Positions 44,297 to 55,157 of a DNA stretch of 64,000 nt are shown one piece after another. Position 1 is the first letter of the stretch. Every line of letters begins with the position of its first letter. The notes below the pieces were generated by a model. The model had not been told where the DNA came from, did no database searches, and saw only the letters and a program-made list of their open reading frames with translations. The DNA is from Macrophomina tecta (lineage: Eukaryota; Ascomycota; Dothideomycetes; Botryosphaeriales; Botryosphaeriaceae), in contig JAKSGN010000007.1 of assembly GCA_024180945.1 (NCBI GenBank), positions 310,001-374,000 on the forward strand, given 5' to 3'. The position numbers and the translations under genes were made by a program.

Positions 44297-47200
44297 GCTG
44301 TGTGCGTTTCACTTTCTTATCTCTGCGGTCTGGAGGGCGGAATGTGAGGGCGATATTGACCTGAAATGAGGGCAAAGCAGGCCCCATAAATAGCCAGCAC
44401 TCCCACCGATCTGCGATATATTCTCCGCCATTAGGATCTATCGTGTCATGATACGCAGCGAACCGGCTTGCTGCGGGCATCGGCGTGCTGGCGGGGGCGC
44501 GGTTTTGCACTGCTCTCGCACGATGAGCTGCGTGACGGACAAAGGGCCTAATTGGATTGTCGGCATCTAGATGTTGCCGATGCGAGCGCACTCCTGCAGT
44601 GTTCTCGCCCGACGGGTTAGCAGTAGAGGAAGGCCTGACCAGATTATGCGTATCCGAGGCCCACCGTTACGAGAATGGAAACTCTTCCGACGCCGGTGGT
44701 CAGCGATCTGCGGCAAAACAGGTACTTGAAGGCACCATGTCTCAAAAATAGAAACCTGGCTCCACGCTATTCTTTTCTGCTTCTCCCCCATTCTAAGAAA
44801 CCTCGCGTCGCAAGATACTTGTTGTCTTAGTGTTGTTGAACGCCACCCGATCCCGCAATCTAAGTTGACGGGAGGCCTCTGGCAACAGAAAGCTTATTGC
44901 TTGAGCCGCATGCGAGTAACGGTTTAACTTCCCTCGCCACGCCTGGTTCCCCGCATCAAGCTTCCGCAATCCCGCTAAGCATGACTCAGACGCATGGATG
45001 CATCCGATGGTCGGTGGTCCTTGGCCGACTCGCCGACATAATCGGTGTTTTCGGCCTTCTTTTGCCTGAAGCGGTATCCAGCGGGATCTCAAGGTCGAAT
45101 GAGAGGCCCGCAAATATCGGCATAACTACATAGTACTGTCCTCCAGCCGAGCATCGTGGTGCCGAATACCCATGGCTCCAAAACTTCCAATGCAGTAACG
45201 ATATACGAGCGCAAAGGCAGTTCCCTGGACAAGCCGTACTGCGGTTAGTTCGAACAAGCTTCGGGCAAGCTATCGGTGCCTTGGTAGCTTATAATGCTTC
45301 TCAGCCGGAAAGAGTACACAGTGAGGAAATGCTAAGGGCATAGCTACATGCTTACGACCCTTCTCCGTACGCTCTAACTATCGCCCACGGAATCACTGTG
45401 CAGCCCCTCACGATACGCTTATCAGCAAGAATGATCGGCCGCATATCGGCCGTGCCAGAGATATTTTGACGGTAGGAGCCCTGGTTCGGCCAGGAATGAC
45501 ACGTAATGACATCAAGACACTGCCTCCACTTTTTACTTCCTACATATTTATTACAGCGCTTACGCTTCCGGGCATTGCCGGCCAGTTCACGTCGCCACTG
45601 CCGATCAAGTTGTCGATTACCAGCGGCACGCCTATTTGGGAAGTCGCCGAACTGGACTTTCTACGCGACGAGTGCGCCTTAATGAAACCATAATGGATTG
45701 ACCCTCTAAGGGGCTGCAACTAACGGGGATTATGTACGCTTCAGAGGTGGGGCTAAGCCCAATTGGTAAGTACTACGAGCGGTTCTTCGTACTTCAACAC
45801 GCCGTTGTGTCTCCGCGCCTAGCCGTGATCGAACATGAGGGCGGTGCAATTGGCTCTTTAAGGTATCAAGGACGAGGTGGAGAAGCAAGCGCATCTTTAC
45901 GAAAGGCGCAAAACACGGAGAGTCTAGATTGGACTTGAACACGGAGAAATCGTGTGCGCGCCACAATACCGTGCACACAAGCTGAATCTCAATCTCTGAT
46001 ATCCGGGTCCTAAACCTCCAGGGAACGGTAGGGACAGGCATCAGGCTGCCGACAAATTGGGCTGGCTTCAGCCTCGCCGCAGTGCCTTCCTCAGAGCCAA
46101 CAAATATCTAGTCATACTTTATGAGCGAGTGCACGGGAGCGACCTTGGTCTCGGTTCCGGCAAACGACCAGCCGGGGCAAGCGTACTGGCCGTGTACGAA
46201 AGTGAATATCCCCTGCAAAGTCGTCATGAATCGTCAATTCTTCTCGTTGCCCACTTGCGCGCGCAGGTCCAGCAAGCGTTATGTGTCAACCTCGTGTGGT
46301 TTCCTCTCGAAAACGGCCTTGCCACGTAGCGCGATGCTGGGCACGCAGATGGTGAAGCCGGTGGGCAGGAGGTGCCGTCGGAGAGTGTAAAGGACTTGAC
46401 GGCCTTTCACCATACGCCTAATAACTCGAGCAGGCTGAGACGTTAGCTTTTAATTCATCCAGTCGATAAGCAGTAGCTTGGCCAGGCTGGTCTTCTTCTA
46501 CGGGCCGTCACTACCAACCGCGAAGGGTGGACCTAGCACGTTGATGGTCCCGTTTCGTAGCTCTTCGATGAGTTCGGGCCATGCCACAATGCCCAGGATT
46601 ATGTATCTGAAGACCGCGAGTTGTTATGGGTCGCAGTTACTATGAGGGCAAGGTGGAAGTGTACGGGGTCGAAATGCAATATCTTCTCCTTCCAAACGGA
46701 TCAGATACGGGATGCAATTCATTCTGGCGATGCCTTACCTCCTTGATAATTTTATCAAATCTCAACCTTTTTTCGTTTTACTTTCATTGATGCATCGGGA
46801 CAAAAAGAGGATCCTCGGTCCGACTTCTGGCACAATTTGCAATACTCTGATGTTCCTGAACGCGTTTTAGTCCACGGGAAACGGACTGTGGCTTCTGTAT
46901 CGCAATATTACCTCTGTGTATACCACGGGAAGCAGATCGTATGCTCTAGCTTTGTAATCTCTTTTTATGCTCTGCATTTTACACTGGCATAACTCTGGAA
47001 TGTCTAGATAAACTTATTCTCGGGTAAACTATTGTTAGGATGTGTGCAGTGACAGCTTATTCAGTGATGAAGGCGTAGATCAGTACAGCGTTGGAGGAGG
47101 GCGGCCGTGGAGTGGCTTTTTATTCTCTCCTGAATAGATCACACTTGGCAGAAGCTTAATACACGTGATTATTCAACAACCATTTTTGAATTCAAAAAAA

Positions 47201-47984
47201 TTCTCGCCAGCCTAAGTTCTGAGCGCGGAGTTATACTTTTTCTCTCCCAATAGCTATGAGACAGCACTGGAGAAGAAAAAAAAGGGTCAAAGCGCCAAGG
47301 TCCAAAGGCTCAAGCAACAAGGAAGGTCATTTCGCGATCGATCCTCTCATCTGCGCAAGAAAATATTGGCTGGGCGTGTGGTTAGTATAGGTGCTTTTGC
47401 AGTTTGTCTCTCTATACCATACGAGAACGGTCTCGGGAACTTGAATCCGAAGTTGCGCAGCAGATGTCTCAGCGTAGTGATGCCCAGACCGTAGGATATG
47501 GCGCACCAGCATCACTACGTTCGGTAGTGGTTTCAAACTGAATAGACGTAATACGCATACGTCGAAGAGTCTTCAAAAGTCTGTTATGGGACGAAAGCAA
47601 TACTTCTACGGGTATGTTCATAGGAAAGCTCTAATTCCATCTCATGGGCATCCTTCCCTGCCTCGCACTTGCCCGGGATCCTCGCTTCTGCATGCCAGCC
47701 CAGACATCAATTCGGGCCTTGTGGGCGTCATTCCTTCATTTACGAATCTAAGCCTCTGCGGTCCAGAAGGACCTTCACAGCTGAAGTGGTTGACTGGGGT
47801 ATGGCCAGCAAGCGGGTCTACTATTGCTACTTGTGTATTGGTTAAGCTTGTCCACGCTCCTAGCATTGAAGCGACCCCTTTTATTTCTTACCTTAAAAAT
47901 AGTAAACGGCGGTCTTCGCGCGCTGTAGGGGATCCATCATCAGTCTCCCGCTTGAAGAAGGATGACAAGGAATATGAAATTTAT
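44297..47984. other. Gene-poor decayed region
   Basis: About 3.7 kb with no intact gene. Minus-strand fragments such as GVPLVIDNLIGSGDVNWPAMPG near 45540-45640 faintly recall PLP-dependent Cys/Met-metabolism enzymes but are too short to call. The sequence is AT-richer than the surrounding genes. The start of the region is the FAD monooxygenase promoter. Confidence 0.5.
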
Positions 47985-48450
47985 TTCTAAGGCGACCACG
48001 ATTAGCCCGCCGGTGCCCAGAGCTAGTGGTCTCGCCGGGCTTCAGGGCGTGGCCTCCCAAGCCGTAGAGGGGAATTCCAAGCAGTAACAGCAGCGCAGCT
48101 GAGGGTGGAGGCTTCCAGCCACTCGAGGTACCTGGGAATATGGACGAGGTCATCCTGGCTGAAGACATAACACTGCCTTAAAGCGCCGTTTATGACGGTA
48201 CCAAGAGTGGTGCTGACATTCTCGCTGTTGGGCGGTCCGGCGAAGTGGCCCTGGTTGAAGATCGTCATGACCCTGTCCCGGGCTGGAAACGAGTCACGCG
48301 GCGGCCTGCGGCAACCACTTCATTAGCGCCGTCGGAGCCGGTGACTATTTTATCCTTGATAACTGTAGGGAATAAACCGCGCGCAATAAGAGTATGGCGA
48401 TAGTTGAGAGGGGTAGCGTGGACTGAGATGGAATCAGCTGCTGCAAATTT
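47985..48450 (-). pseudogene. Zinc-type alcohol dehydrogenase (MDR) relic
   Basis: Reading leftward the pieces are ADSISVHATPLNYRHTLIA, KDKIVTGSDGANEVVAAG, RVTRFQPG, then after a frame change RVMTIFNQGHFAGPP, TLGTVINGALRQCYVFSQDDLVHIP and STLSCAAVTAWN, then another frame change to YGLGGHALKPGET and another to LALGTGG. The order matches the N-terminal and hinge parts of NADPH-dependent zinc-family alcohol dehydrogenases. At least three frameshifts and the loss of the C-terminal cofactor domain show that it is dead. Confidence 0.8.
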
Positions 48451-49324
48451 GGCGAGATGGATTGCAGATGCTCACACTTGACAAGTAAGTCAGAAGCGCA
48501 GAGCTGTCGTACAAGAGCTTGATTATTGAATTCGGGTGATTCGGTGCCCTTACAGCCCTGAACATATCACTCCTTGTACGCAGTAGCAATTTGAGCCATG
48601 GTGGAAAGGTTGAGAGCAGAAAAAAAGAGTTTACAAAAACCGTGTTCCAGTTCAGAACAAAAGGTATTGATTGACGGGTTAGCTTGGCTTCGATATGCGG
48701 TCTTATATGTTGGCCGGGCACTTGCGATGCAAAATGTGCTTGGCTGGAGTCACGGCTCAGCGGGGGGATGGAACCCGCGTCAGGGTAGCGAAGCACATGT
48801 ACCGTCTCCACAACCGGACGTTTCATGGCGTCATAAGTCATTTCTTACACGCATTAAGAAGACTCTCCGAACTCATATATCCAGCTTATAGCAAATTGCA
48901 GAGTCCATTTAAGCAATTAATCGAAACACTTTTGGAGTACTCTGCGCTCCCCTGCCAGCTCGACCAGTCAAGAAGTGTGGCAACGTAATTGAGTATTACC
49001 GAGGTTCCGTACAAACCTTAGTGCACATTTGTTAACATTGCGGAGTTGGAACTACTCATTTCAGTAGCTTAAAAATAGACCTTGTAGCTAGTAAAATCCC
49101 TGGCATTCGGCCAAGTCTACAAAATGTCTATGGAAGCCATGGGAGTGATTGGTGGTGATTCTTGGTAATCCTTGGCTTGTATGGTTACCCCGTGCGCTCT
49201 GAATGACTGTTTCTGGGGAAGCCGCTCGGGACGGAAAAACACCCGCATGGAGGAATTACTCGGTTAAAACCCCCGTTCATCGCTGAAAACCCACCCTGTT
49301 CTCGCCATCTCTTAGGATCCGGTC
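48451..49324. other. Intergenic region, no gene found
   Basis: The spacer before the dual zinc-finger regulator. Short frames only; AT-rich near 49020-49130. It includes the promoter of the regulator. Confidence 0.5.
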
Positions 49325-51578
49325 ATGTCATCACCCTCTCCGCTACTTATGTTCCGCGAAGATACACCATTGGCCAATACTCCTGCAGCCGGGCACCAAT
49401 GCTCCCAATGCGGCAAGGTATATGCTCGTCGCACGCACTTGCGCAGGCACGAGTCCTCGCGTAAGATATGGTGTCACCAGTGTCCCATTGATCTACCGCT
49501 TACATATTATGAACAGATAGCGCAAGCACTTTAATCCACTGTCCATTCTGCAACAGGAAATTCGCGAGGACGTCAGTCTCAGAGAACGTGATCAGCGAGG
49601 AAACCACTGACCAATATCTGCAGAGACGGCCTTCGCCGCCACACGAAGATATGCACTAAAAGGGGCCACCATGATGTCCCGTCACAGTCGAAACGAGGAA
49701 GGAAGCCGGAAGCCTGTGACCGGTGCTCGAGCAGGAAGCTGTCCTGCGACAAGCAGACACCCTGCCAACGCTGCTCATCCCGCGCCCTGCCCTGCTACTA
49801 CTCTCGGCGTGCCGGACTTGCGGCATTCGGCCTTCCTAGCCTCGATCCATCTTCATCCGCCGCACCCCGTTTTCCTAGCGGGGCATATAATAATCCTATA
49901 GGCTTCGGAGCACCGCTGCTGCTGAGCCTCACAGAACCCACCGCCGAGTCAATGGCCGAGGTCCTTGCCTTCGAAGGCATCGGACTGCAAGCCCGCATTG
50001 AGGACGCGCCGGACCCCTACTTATCCGACGTCCAAACCCCATTCAACCAGCGCTCGCCCTCGCTCTCCACCTTCTCCGTCTCCGAGGACGGAGACGCCGT
50101 CGCTCGACGCCCCTCCTACCAGGCCACTCCCTCCGCCTCCGCCATAGACCCTCGCCTCCCCGCCCGCCTCCACGCGCTGATAGGCCAGCTGTCCGACCTC
50201 CCTCACGATCCCACCACCCCTACTAGCCCCCCCTTCAACACCCCTCTCGCCCACTTCGCCTTCACCCCCGCCAGCATCGCCGAATTCACCAACTCGTACT
50301 TCCTCGCCATGCATCCGCACTTCCCGCTCCTCCACCGCCCGACGTACCGGCCCTCGCACGCCTCCCTGCCCCTACTCCTCGCCGTCTCCCTGGCGGGCGC
50401 AGCCGCCTCCGCGCCGCGCGACCACGCGCTTTCCGCGCGGCAATTCTTCGGCGTCGGCGAGCGGTACGTGTATTGGTGCTTGGACAACCTGCTGCTGTCG
50501 GGGAGGCTGGAGGGGGGGAGCCATGTCAGTCGAGAGGAGGCAGGCAGTAGTGCAGCGGTGCAGGACGAAGACATCGAGCTGCTGCAGGCGGCGCTGCTGA
50601 TGAACGCGACGCAGACGCAGATAAGGGACGTCACGACCAGGCGGCGGGTGCGGACGCAGCGACACCCGGTGCTGGTGGAGGCGCTGCGGTGCGCGGGCCT
50701 GCTGGGGGCGAGGCATGGGGACGCGTCGAGGCGGGATTGGAGGACGTTTGTGCGGAGCGAGACGAGGGTGAGGTATGTGCTGTGCCAATGCGGTGGTCGC
50801 GGGGCAGGAGCGGAGAACGTGTGGGCAGGGCGAGTGAAAAGGGGCAAAAGGCAATGCTGATTTGGTGCGTCGGTTTGTATAGGCTTGCGTCGCTGACGTT
50901 CCTTTGGGACTGCTATGTCACCATCAGCTCCGGCAGCCCGCCGCAGATGGCCACCGCCGAGCTGCGCGGCGATATGCCTTGCACCGAGCGGCTGTACGAG
51001 GCGGAGACGGCATCCGAGTTCGCGTACTTGCAACCGGCGGAACAGAACAACAACTGCCGGCGGTCGTTGCGGGATCTGGTGGCCACGTTTTTTGAGGATG
51101 AGTGGCGCGAGAGCCAGAAAGTCTTGTTAACGAGCGCAATGACCCAGCTGCGCTTGCTGTTGCTAATATGTGGTAAGTCTCCTTCTTCGTCCAGAAGGAC
51201 GGAAAGCTCGTTAGCAAGCACTAATGCACAGAAGCTGTAAACAGCGTCTTGTCCCAAAACCGGGCGTGTGTCTTAGGACAGACGACGCTGGCGTCGATCT
51301 GGCGTGCGACCGTACGCTGGAAAGAGCTTTTCGACCGCGAGTCCGAGGTCAGCTGGCGCCTGGTGCAGTACCGGCAGCTGGACATCCCTTTCAAAGATCG
51401 TTCGTTGGAGTTTTTGTGGCTGGCGCAGAAAATCGTGAGAGAGATTGATGCCAGAGGGGACACTTGCGAATATTTGCAGAACATCGGAGACGATTCCTAT
51501 CAATCTTTCCACGCCTTTCTCTTGGCCGGAGAGGAAGCTGCGGGAGCTGCCACGGAACGACCTCGTTTCTACGTGTAA
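49325..51578 (+). CDS. Transcription factor with C2H2 fingers plus Zn2Cys6 cluster and fungal_trans domain
   Basis: A five-exon model gives 658 residues: 49325-49460, 49517-49571, 49624-50772, 50883-51172 and 51232-51578, with introns of 56, 52, 110 and 59 bp. The first finger uses C26, C29, H42 and H46; the second is CX2C...HX3C (C54, C57, H70, C74). Both are complete only after splicing introns 1 and 2. Right after them a Zn2Cys6 cluster uses C95, C98, C105, C111, C114 and C121. The rest carries the fungal transcription-factor middle homology region (FTNSYFLAMHPHFPLLHRPTY, then DWRTFVRSETRVRLASLTFLWD). This double zinc-finger architecture is a known fungal regulator class. Targets are unknown. 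It is followed in tandem by the F-box-like gene after only about 90 bp. Confidence 0.93.
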
Positions 51579-51668
51579 AGCAGAATACACACTAGACACC
51601 AGGCAGACTCTTGCCGCCGGAAACTCCGCAAAGCCGGTCCCCTTGTCCTCCTGTGTGATCGTGTATCC

Positions 51669-52931
51669 ATGGTTGAGCACCCCTGGACCCTGAAATCAGT
51701 CCATATAAATTCCGAGGGAGTCCTTCTCGCAGTTATACCCAGAAAAGAGAATCCCTTCCCCAAATCCGCCATGTTACCACTCGTGGCCTGGCTCTTCCAC
51801 CTCATATGGCGATACATCACTCTGCAAACCGGCGAGAAAGAACTTCCGCAACACGTCACCGACGCCATCACGCATAACATGCACCACAGCTTCCTGCACC
51901 TCCTACCTCTGGACATCCTCTACTACCTTGCAACCCACCACATCCGCTCGCCGGCCGACCTGCTCGCCTTCTTCGCCGCCACGCGCGCCCTGCGCTTCTC
52001 CCCCATCATCCACGCGCCGCCTCCCCTCCGCCAGACCTCGCGCGCCTTCCTCCAGCGCCTGGACCGCGACGCCTTCGCCCGGGCCTGCGACGCCGAGAAC
52101 CGCGAGCGCCAGCGCCAGCGCCAGCAAGCAGCACCGTCCTCGCCGCCGCACGCCCCGCTCCCGCCGACCCGCCTCGTCCAGTGCCGGCGCGGAGATGCCC
52201 GCGCCCGCGCCCGCGACCCTCTCCTGCCCTGCGCCGGCTGCGAGACGCTGCACCCGGCCTCGCGCTTCAGCGCGGCGCAGCTAGCGCGCGCGGGCGCGGC
52301 GCGGCACTGCCGGGGCAGCGACGGCGTGCTGCGCGTGTGCCCGCACATGGCCTTCACGTACGCAGAGATGCGCGACATCCGGAAACGGGCGCGGATGACG
52401 CCCAGGGAGGAGCGCGGGGGCTACACGTTCATGCGGAAGTGCTGGGAGTGCCCGCGTTTTTGGAGGCACCGAGGGCCGGGGGCGGAAATGTTCGGCCTGG
52501 CGTGCGGGCCGATGCTGCGGGACGGGTACGAGCACGACTTCTACGTCATTCGGCGACTAGTCGCGGTGGACGGACTGGTGGTCGAGGGCGGCGATGGTGG
52601 GACACGCCCCTTCGTGGTGAGCGGGCGGACGAGCTTTACGCTTGACGTCGCGCTGCGCGTGTTGAAGGCAGCGGCGGAGCAGGAAGGCATCTTCGTGTGC
52701 AACCACATCCGTTTGGGCGAGCCTCAGACCTTCCGGACGGAATACCTGGGGCATCGCAAGGGATCTAGTACAATCTCGGAGCACAGGTGTCCAGTGTGTT
52801 TCGGATGGGTGATTTTGAGAAAGGCCTTCGTGCCTGGTGTAGAGGTGGAATTAGAAGTCGACCGGACTTTTGAGGTCAAATCATCAACAGACAAGAGGTG
52901 GCTTGCTCAGATAGAGATTTCGGAGGAATAA
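51669..52931 (+). CDS. F-box-like hypothetical protein
   Basis: A single exon of 420 residues with no stop and strong codon regularity. Around residues 74-105 the segment LLPLDILYYLATHHIRSPAD resembles an F-box start (LP.DI...). A basic, Gln/Arg/Ala-rich stretch follows, then several CxxC pairs (PCAGC, KCWEC, CPVC) scattered to the C-terminus that might bind zinc. No catalytic motif was recognised. The start at 51669 gives the longest frame; an in-frame ATG at 51771 (MLPLVAW) would keep the F-box-like part. The function is unknown; substrate-adaptor activity in ubiquitin ligases is only a guess from the N-terminal motif. Confidence 0.7.
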   Translation: MVEHPWTLKSVHINSEGVLLAVIPRKENPFPKSAMLPLVAWLFHLIWRYITLQTGEKELPQHVTDAITHNMHHSFLHLLPLDILYYLATHHIRSPADLLAFFAATRALRFSPIIHAPPPLRQTSRAFLQRLDRDAFARACDAENRERQRQRQQAAPSSPPHAPLPPTRLVQCRRGDARARARDPLLPCAGCETLHPASRFSAAQLARAGAARHCRGSDGVLRVCPHMAFTYAEMRDIRKRARMTPREERGGYTFMRKCWECPRFWRHRGPGAEMFGLACGPMLRDGYEHDFYVIRRLVAVDGLVVEGGDGGTRPFVVSGRTSFTLDVALRVLKAAAEQEGIFVCNHIRLGEPQTFRTEYLGHRKGSSTISEHRCPVCFGWVILRKAFVPGVEVELEVDRTFEVKSSTDKRWLAQIEISEE

Positions 52932-53938
52932 ATCGGGGCAGTGCATGCTCACTCGTCACCAAGCAGGGGCACAAATTGGATGCGAGTTGGAATTGGAGCA
53001 AAGATCATACTACCAACGCTATCAAATTCTCGGCGCATGTTTATATACAAGACTCGAGCCACTTCCACCCCCATTAATCTTCACCGAGAAAAGTTAAAAA
53101 TTTGTGGACGCCGTCACGCGATGTGATAGAGCAGTCGTTTGATCGGGAATTCACGTGGCTCAGGAAGCGGTCTTTCATTTCCGTGGAACGGTAGTTTTGC
53201 GGAGTAGCGGGGCCGACGTGGTCGCTATTGTATGCGGTATGCCACTTTTGCGGCTCGTCCGTCGGCATCTTCTGACTCTAGTGGCGCTGAATTGAGACAG
53301 GCGAGCGCATCGGAGGAGGGAAGAAGCTGATGTGAACAAGGTCCAAGAATGCTCAGTCGTGATGAAACATTTGGGCTTCGTTCCGCTGGCCAACCACTTT
53401 GAAAGATGTTTGAAATCCATTCGATGTTCTGCCAAAAGCTTCGTGGAGGAAGCGCAGGGTATTGTGAATTGTTCTGCAGTTTGCAGTTTGGGTTCGCTCG
53501 CTCGGGCACAGGGCCGTGTTTGGACGGTTCGGGAAATATTCGAGAACGTGTTGCGTACGACTCCAAGGGCTGAACGTATAATTTAGATCGATCCGGCAAG
53601 TTCAGAAGTCGACACCCTCCAGCCTGGCTTTGTTGGCTCAAATTGCGTCAGCGCTTTTGGTCTCGGATGATTCGAAGGTGATTGTTATTACTCGAAGCGG
53701 TTGCGTGTACTGAGTGTGGCTCAAATGGGTTCGAAATGCGGAATCGGTCGCTGTCTGGGGTGGTAGGAGGATAGGGTTTTCGCTGGTATGTTCGTCTTGG
53801 TTTCCTTCGGGCAAAACTGCTGTAAAGCCGAAGTACTCGTCATCAACACCGCGTAGAGGTGCGAACATGTCGTTGATGTAGGCCTAGGCCTCTCGACTGG
53901 GTCCCCAATCCCAGGAGGCCCACTAGCCCAGCCATCAT
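52932..53938. other. 1-kb intergenic region
   Basis: No recognisable gene. A 64-codon minus-strand frame (53074-53268) and a 138-codon minus-strand frame (53225-53641) overlap each other and carry no motif. They could be remnants or chance frames. Confidence 0.45.
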
Positions 53939-54376
53939 CTAAGAAGATGATGGCGCCTGACGCTGTCTCTGCCTCGCCATCTCGAAGGTCCAGGCTTCGA
54001 GATTGACCTCGGCATCGATCAGCAGCAGTTCCCTCAGGTCCTCAAGGACCTCGATGTTGGCCCTGTGAGCCCTCTCCCCCTCCTCTCTGGCCTGCCGAGC
54101 CGCGTCCCTCCCTTGCTCAGCAGCTTCCCTCACCGCCGCCGCCAGATTCTCCACCGCCGTCTCCAGCTGCCTTCCCATCTGCGCCAGCCCCCTCACCTCC
54201 AGCTCCACCAGCTGCTCCGCTTGTCCCTCCTCTTGCCTGGCCCGCCTGGCCCTCCACCAACGCCACACCAAGGGACCAACCGCCTCCCCCACCAACGCCA
54301 TCCACACCAGAGAGAAGAACGCCGCCAATGCCCCAATGGCCGTCAGAGTGTCAGTGCTAATGCCCGTGTTGGGCAC
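53939..54376 (-). CDS. Small membrane protein with long coiled coil, start uncertain
   Basis: The open frame of about 145 codons begins at a GTG rather than ATG, and an upstream stop precedes any ATG, so the true start is either the internal ATG (MALVGEAVG, residue ~26) or an exon not found. Visible are one hydrophobic segment (LTAIGALAAFFSLVWMALVG), a short basic stop-transfer (WRWWRARRARQ) and a long Glu/Ala/Arg heptad region to the end. It has no Cys and no catalytic motif. GC-rich codons suggest real coding, but the opposite strand is also open. It might be a fragment of a larger membrane protein. Confidence 0.45.
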   Translation of the reverse strand: MPNTGISTDTLTAIGALAAFFSLVWMALVGEAVGPLVWRWWRARRARQEEGQAEQLVELEVRGLAQMGRQLETAVENLAAAVREAAEQGRDAARQAREEGERAHRANIEVLEDLRELLLIDAEVNLEAWTFEMARQRQRQAPSSS

Positions 54377-55157
54377 GAAGAGAAAGGAGCAAAGATTGGA
54401 ACGAGTATGATTCGTTCAGGGAGACGTTGAAGAGCGTTGGATGAAGAGAGAGAGAGAGACGCAGAGCGGGCAGCGAAGCGCGGGAAGGCAAGCCAGCGCT
54501 CGCTCTGGCGCTGGTGGGGGGGGAAGCAGCGTTCCCAAGCCGCCAGGCGCGAGAGGTTGAGGGAAGGCAGCATGCCCAAGCTGCCAGGCGCCCGCATCTG
54601 GCGTCCTACCGGTCAGAAAGGGAAACTGTCACGCCTGGATCAGCATTTTGAAAGAGAAGGGCCCAAAGCACACGACACCAGCCATGGTCTGGATACCGGC
54701 TGAAGTGGCTAAGGTGACTCTTATATTCCAACAGTCAACTTTGCCAAGCAGCACAGCTCTTGCGAATTGGAGCTTGGTGCCAGAAGTATTGCATCCTGGG
54801 CTAGCGATGGGGAGTATAGGCATCTGCGCGGACATTAACGTTCACGAAATAAGGGAAAAAAAAAAAAAAAAAAGAGGAAGAAGAGTGACGTTGACGTTCA
54901 GATGAACACTTCAAATCCGAAAAATTGGCGACGTTAGTAGTGGTCGTTTGAGCCAAGAAGTCGGCTATATGCTGCAAACCGGCAATATGACCCCTGCGAC
55001 TCGCCTCCAAATGGCAAGACGATGACATCGCCCCGTCGCGCAACCCCTCTCGGCCTCGACGCGTCGTCGCCCATAAAAGCGGCCTGCACATCTCCAATCC
55101 GTTCGCCTACGAGTCCATTTCCCTCCCGCCGCCTCAAGCAGGCCCGGACCCGCCAGA
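54377..55157. other. Intergenic region with A18 tract
   Basis: The spacer before the acyl-CoA dehydrogenase gene. It contains GA-rich microsatellite sequence near 54447-54460 and an 18-A run at 54856-54873. No gene supported. Confidence 0.5.

Noticed and set aside
45466..46390. Several short plus-strand frames as genes
   Set aside because: Each is under 100 codons, lacks motifs, and lies in a decayed region; only faint enzyme similarity on the other strand.
50203..51033. 276-codon minus-strand frame
   Set aside because: Antisense of the dual zinc-finger regulator, crossing one of its introns.
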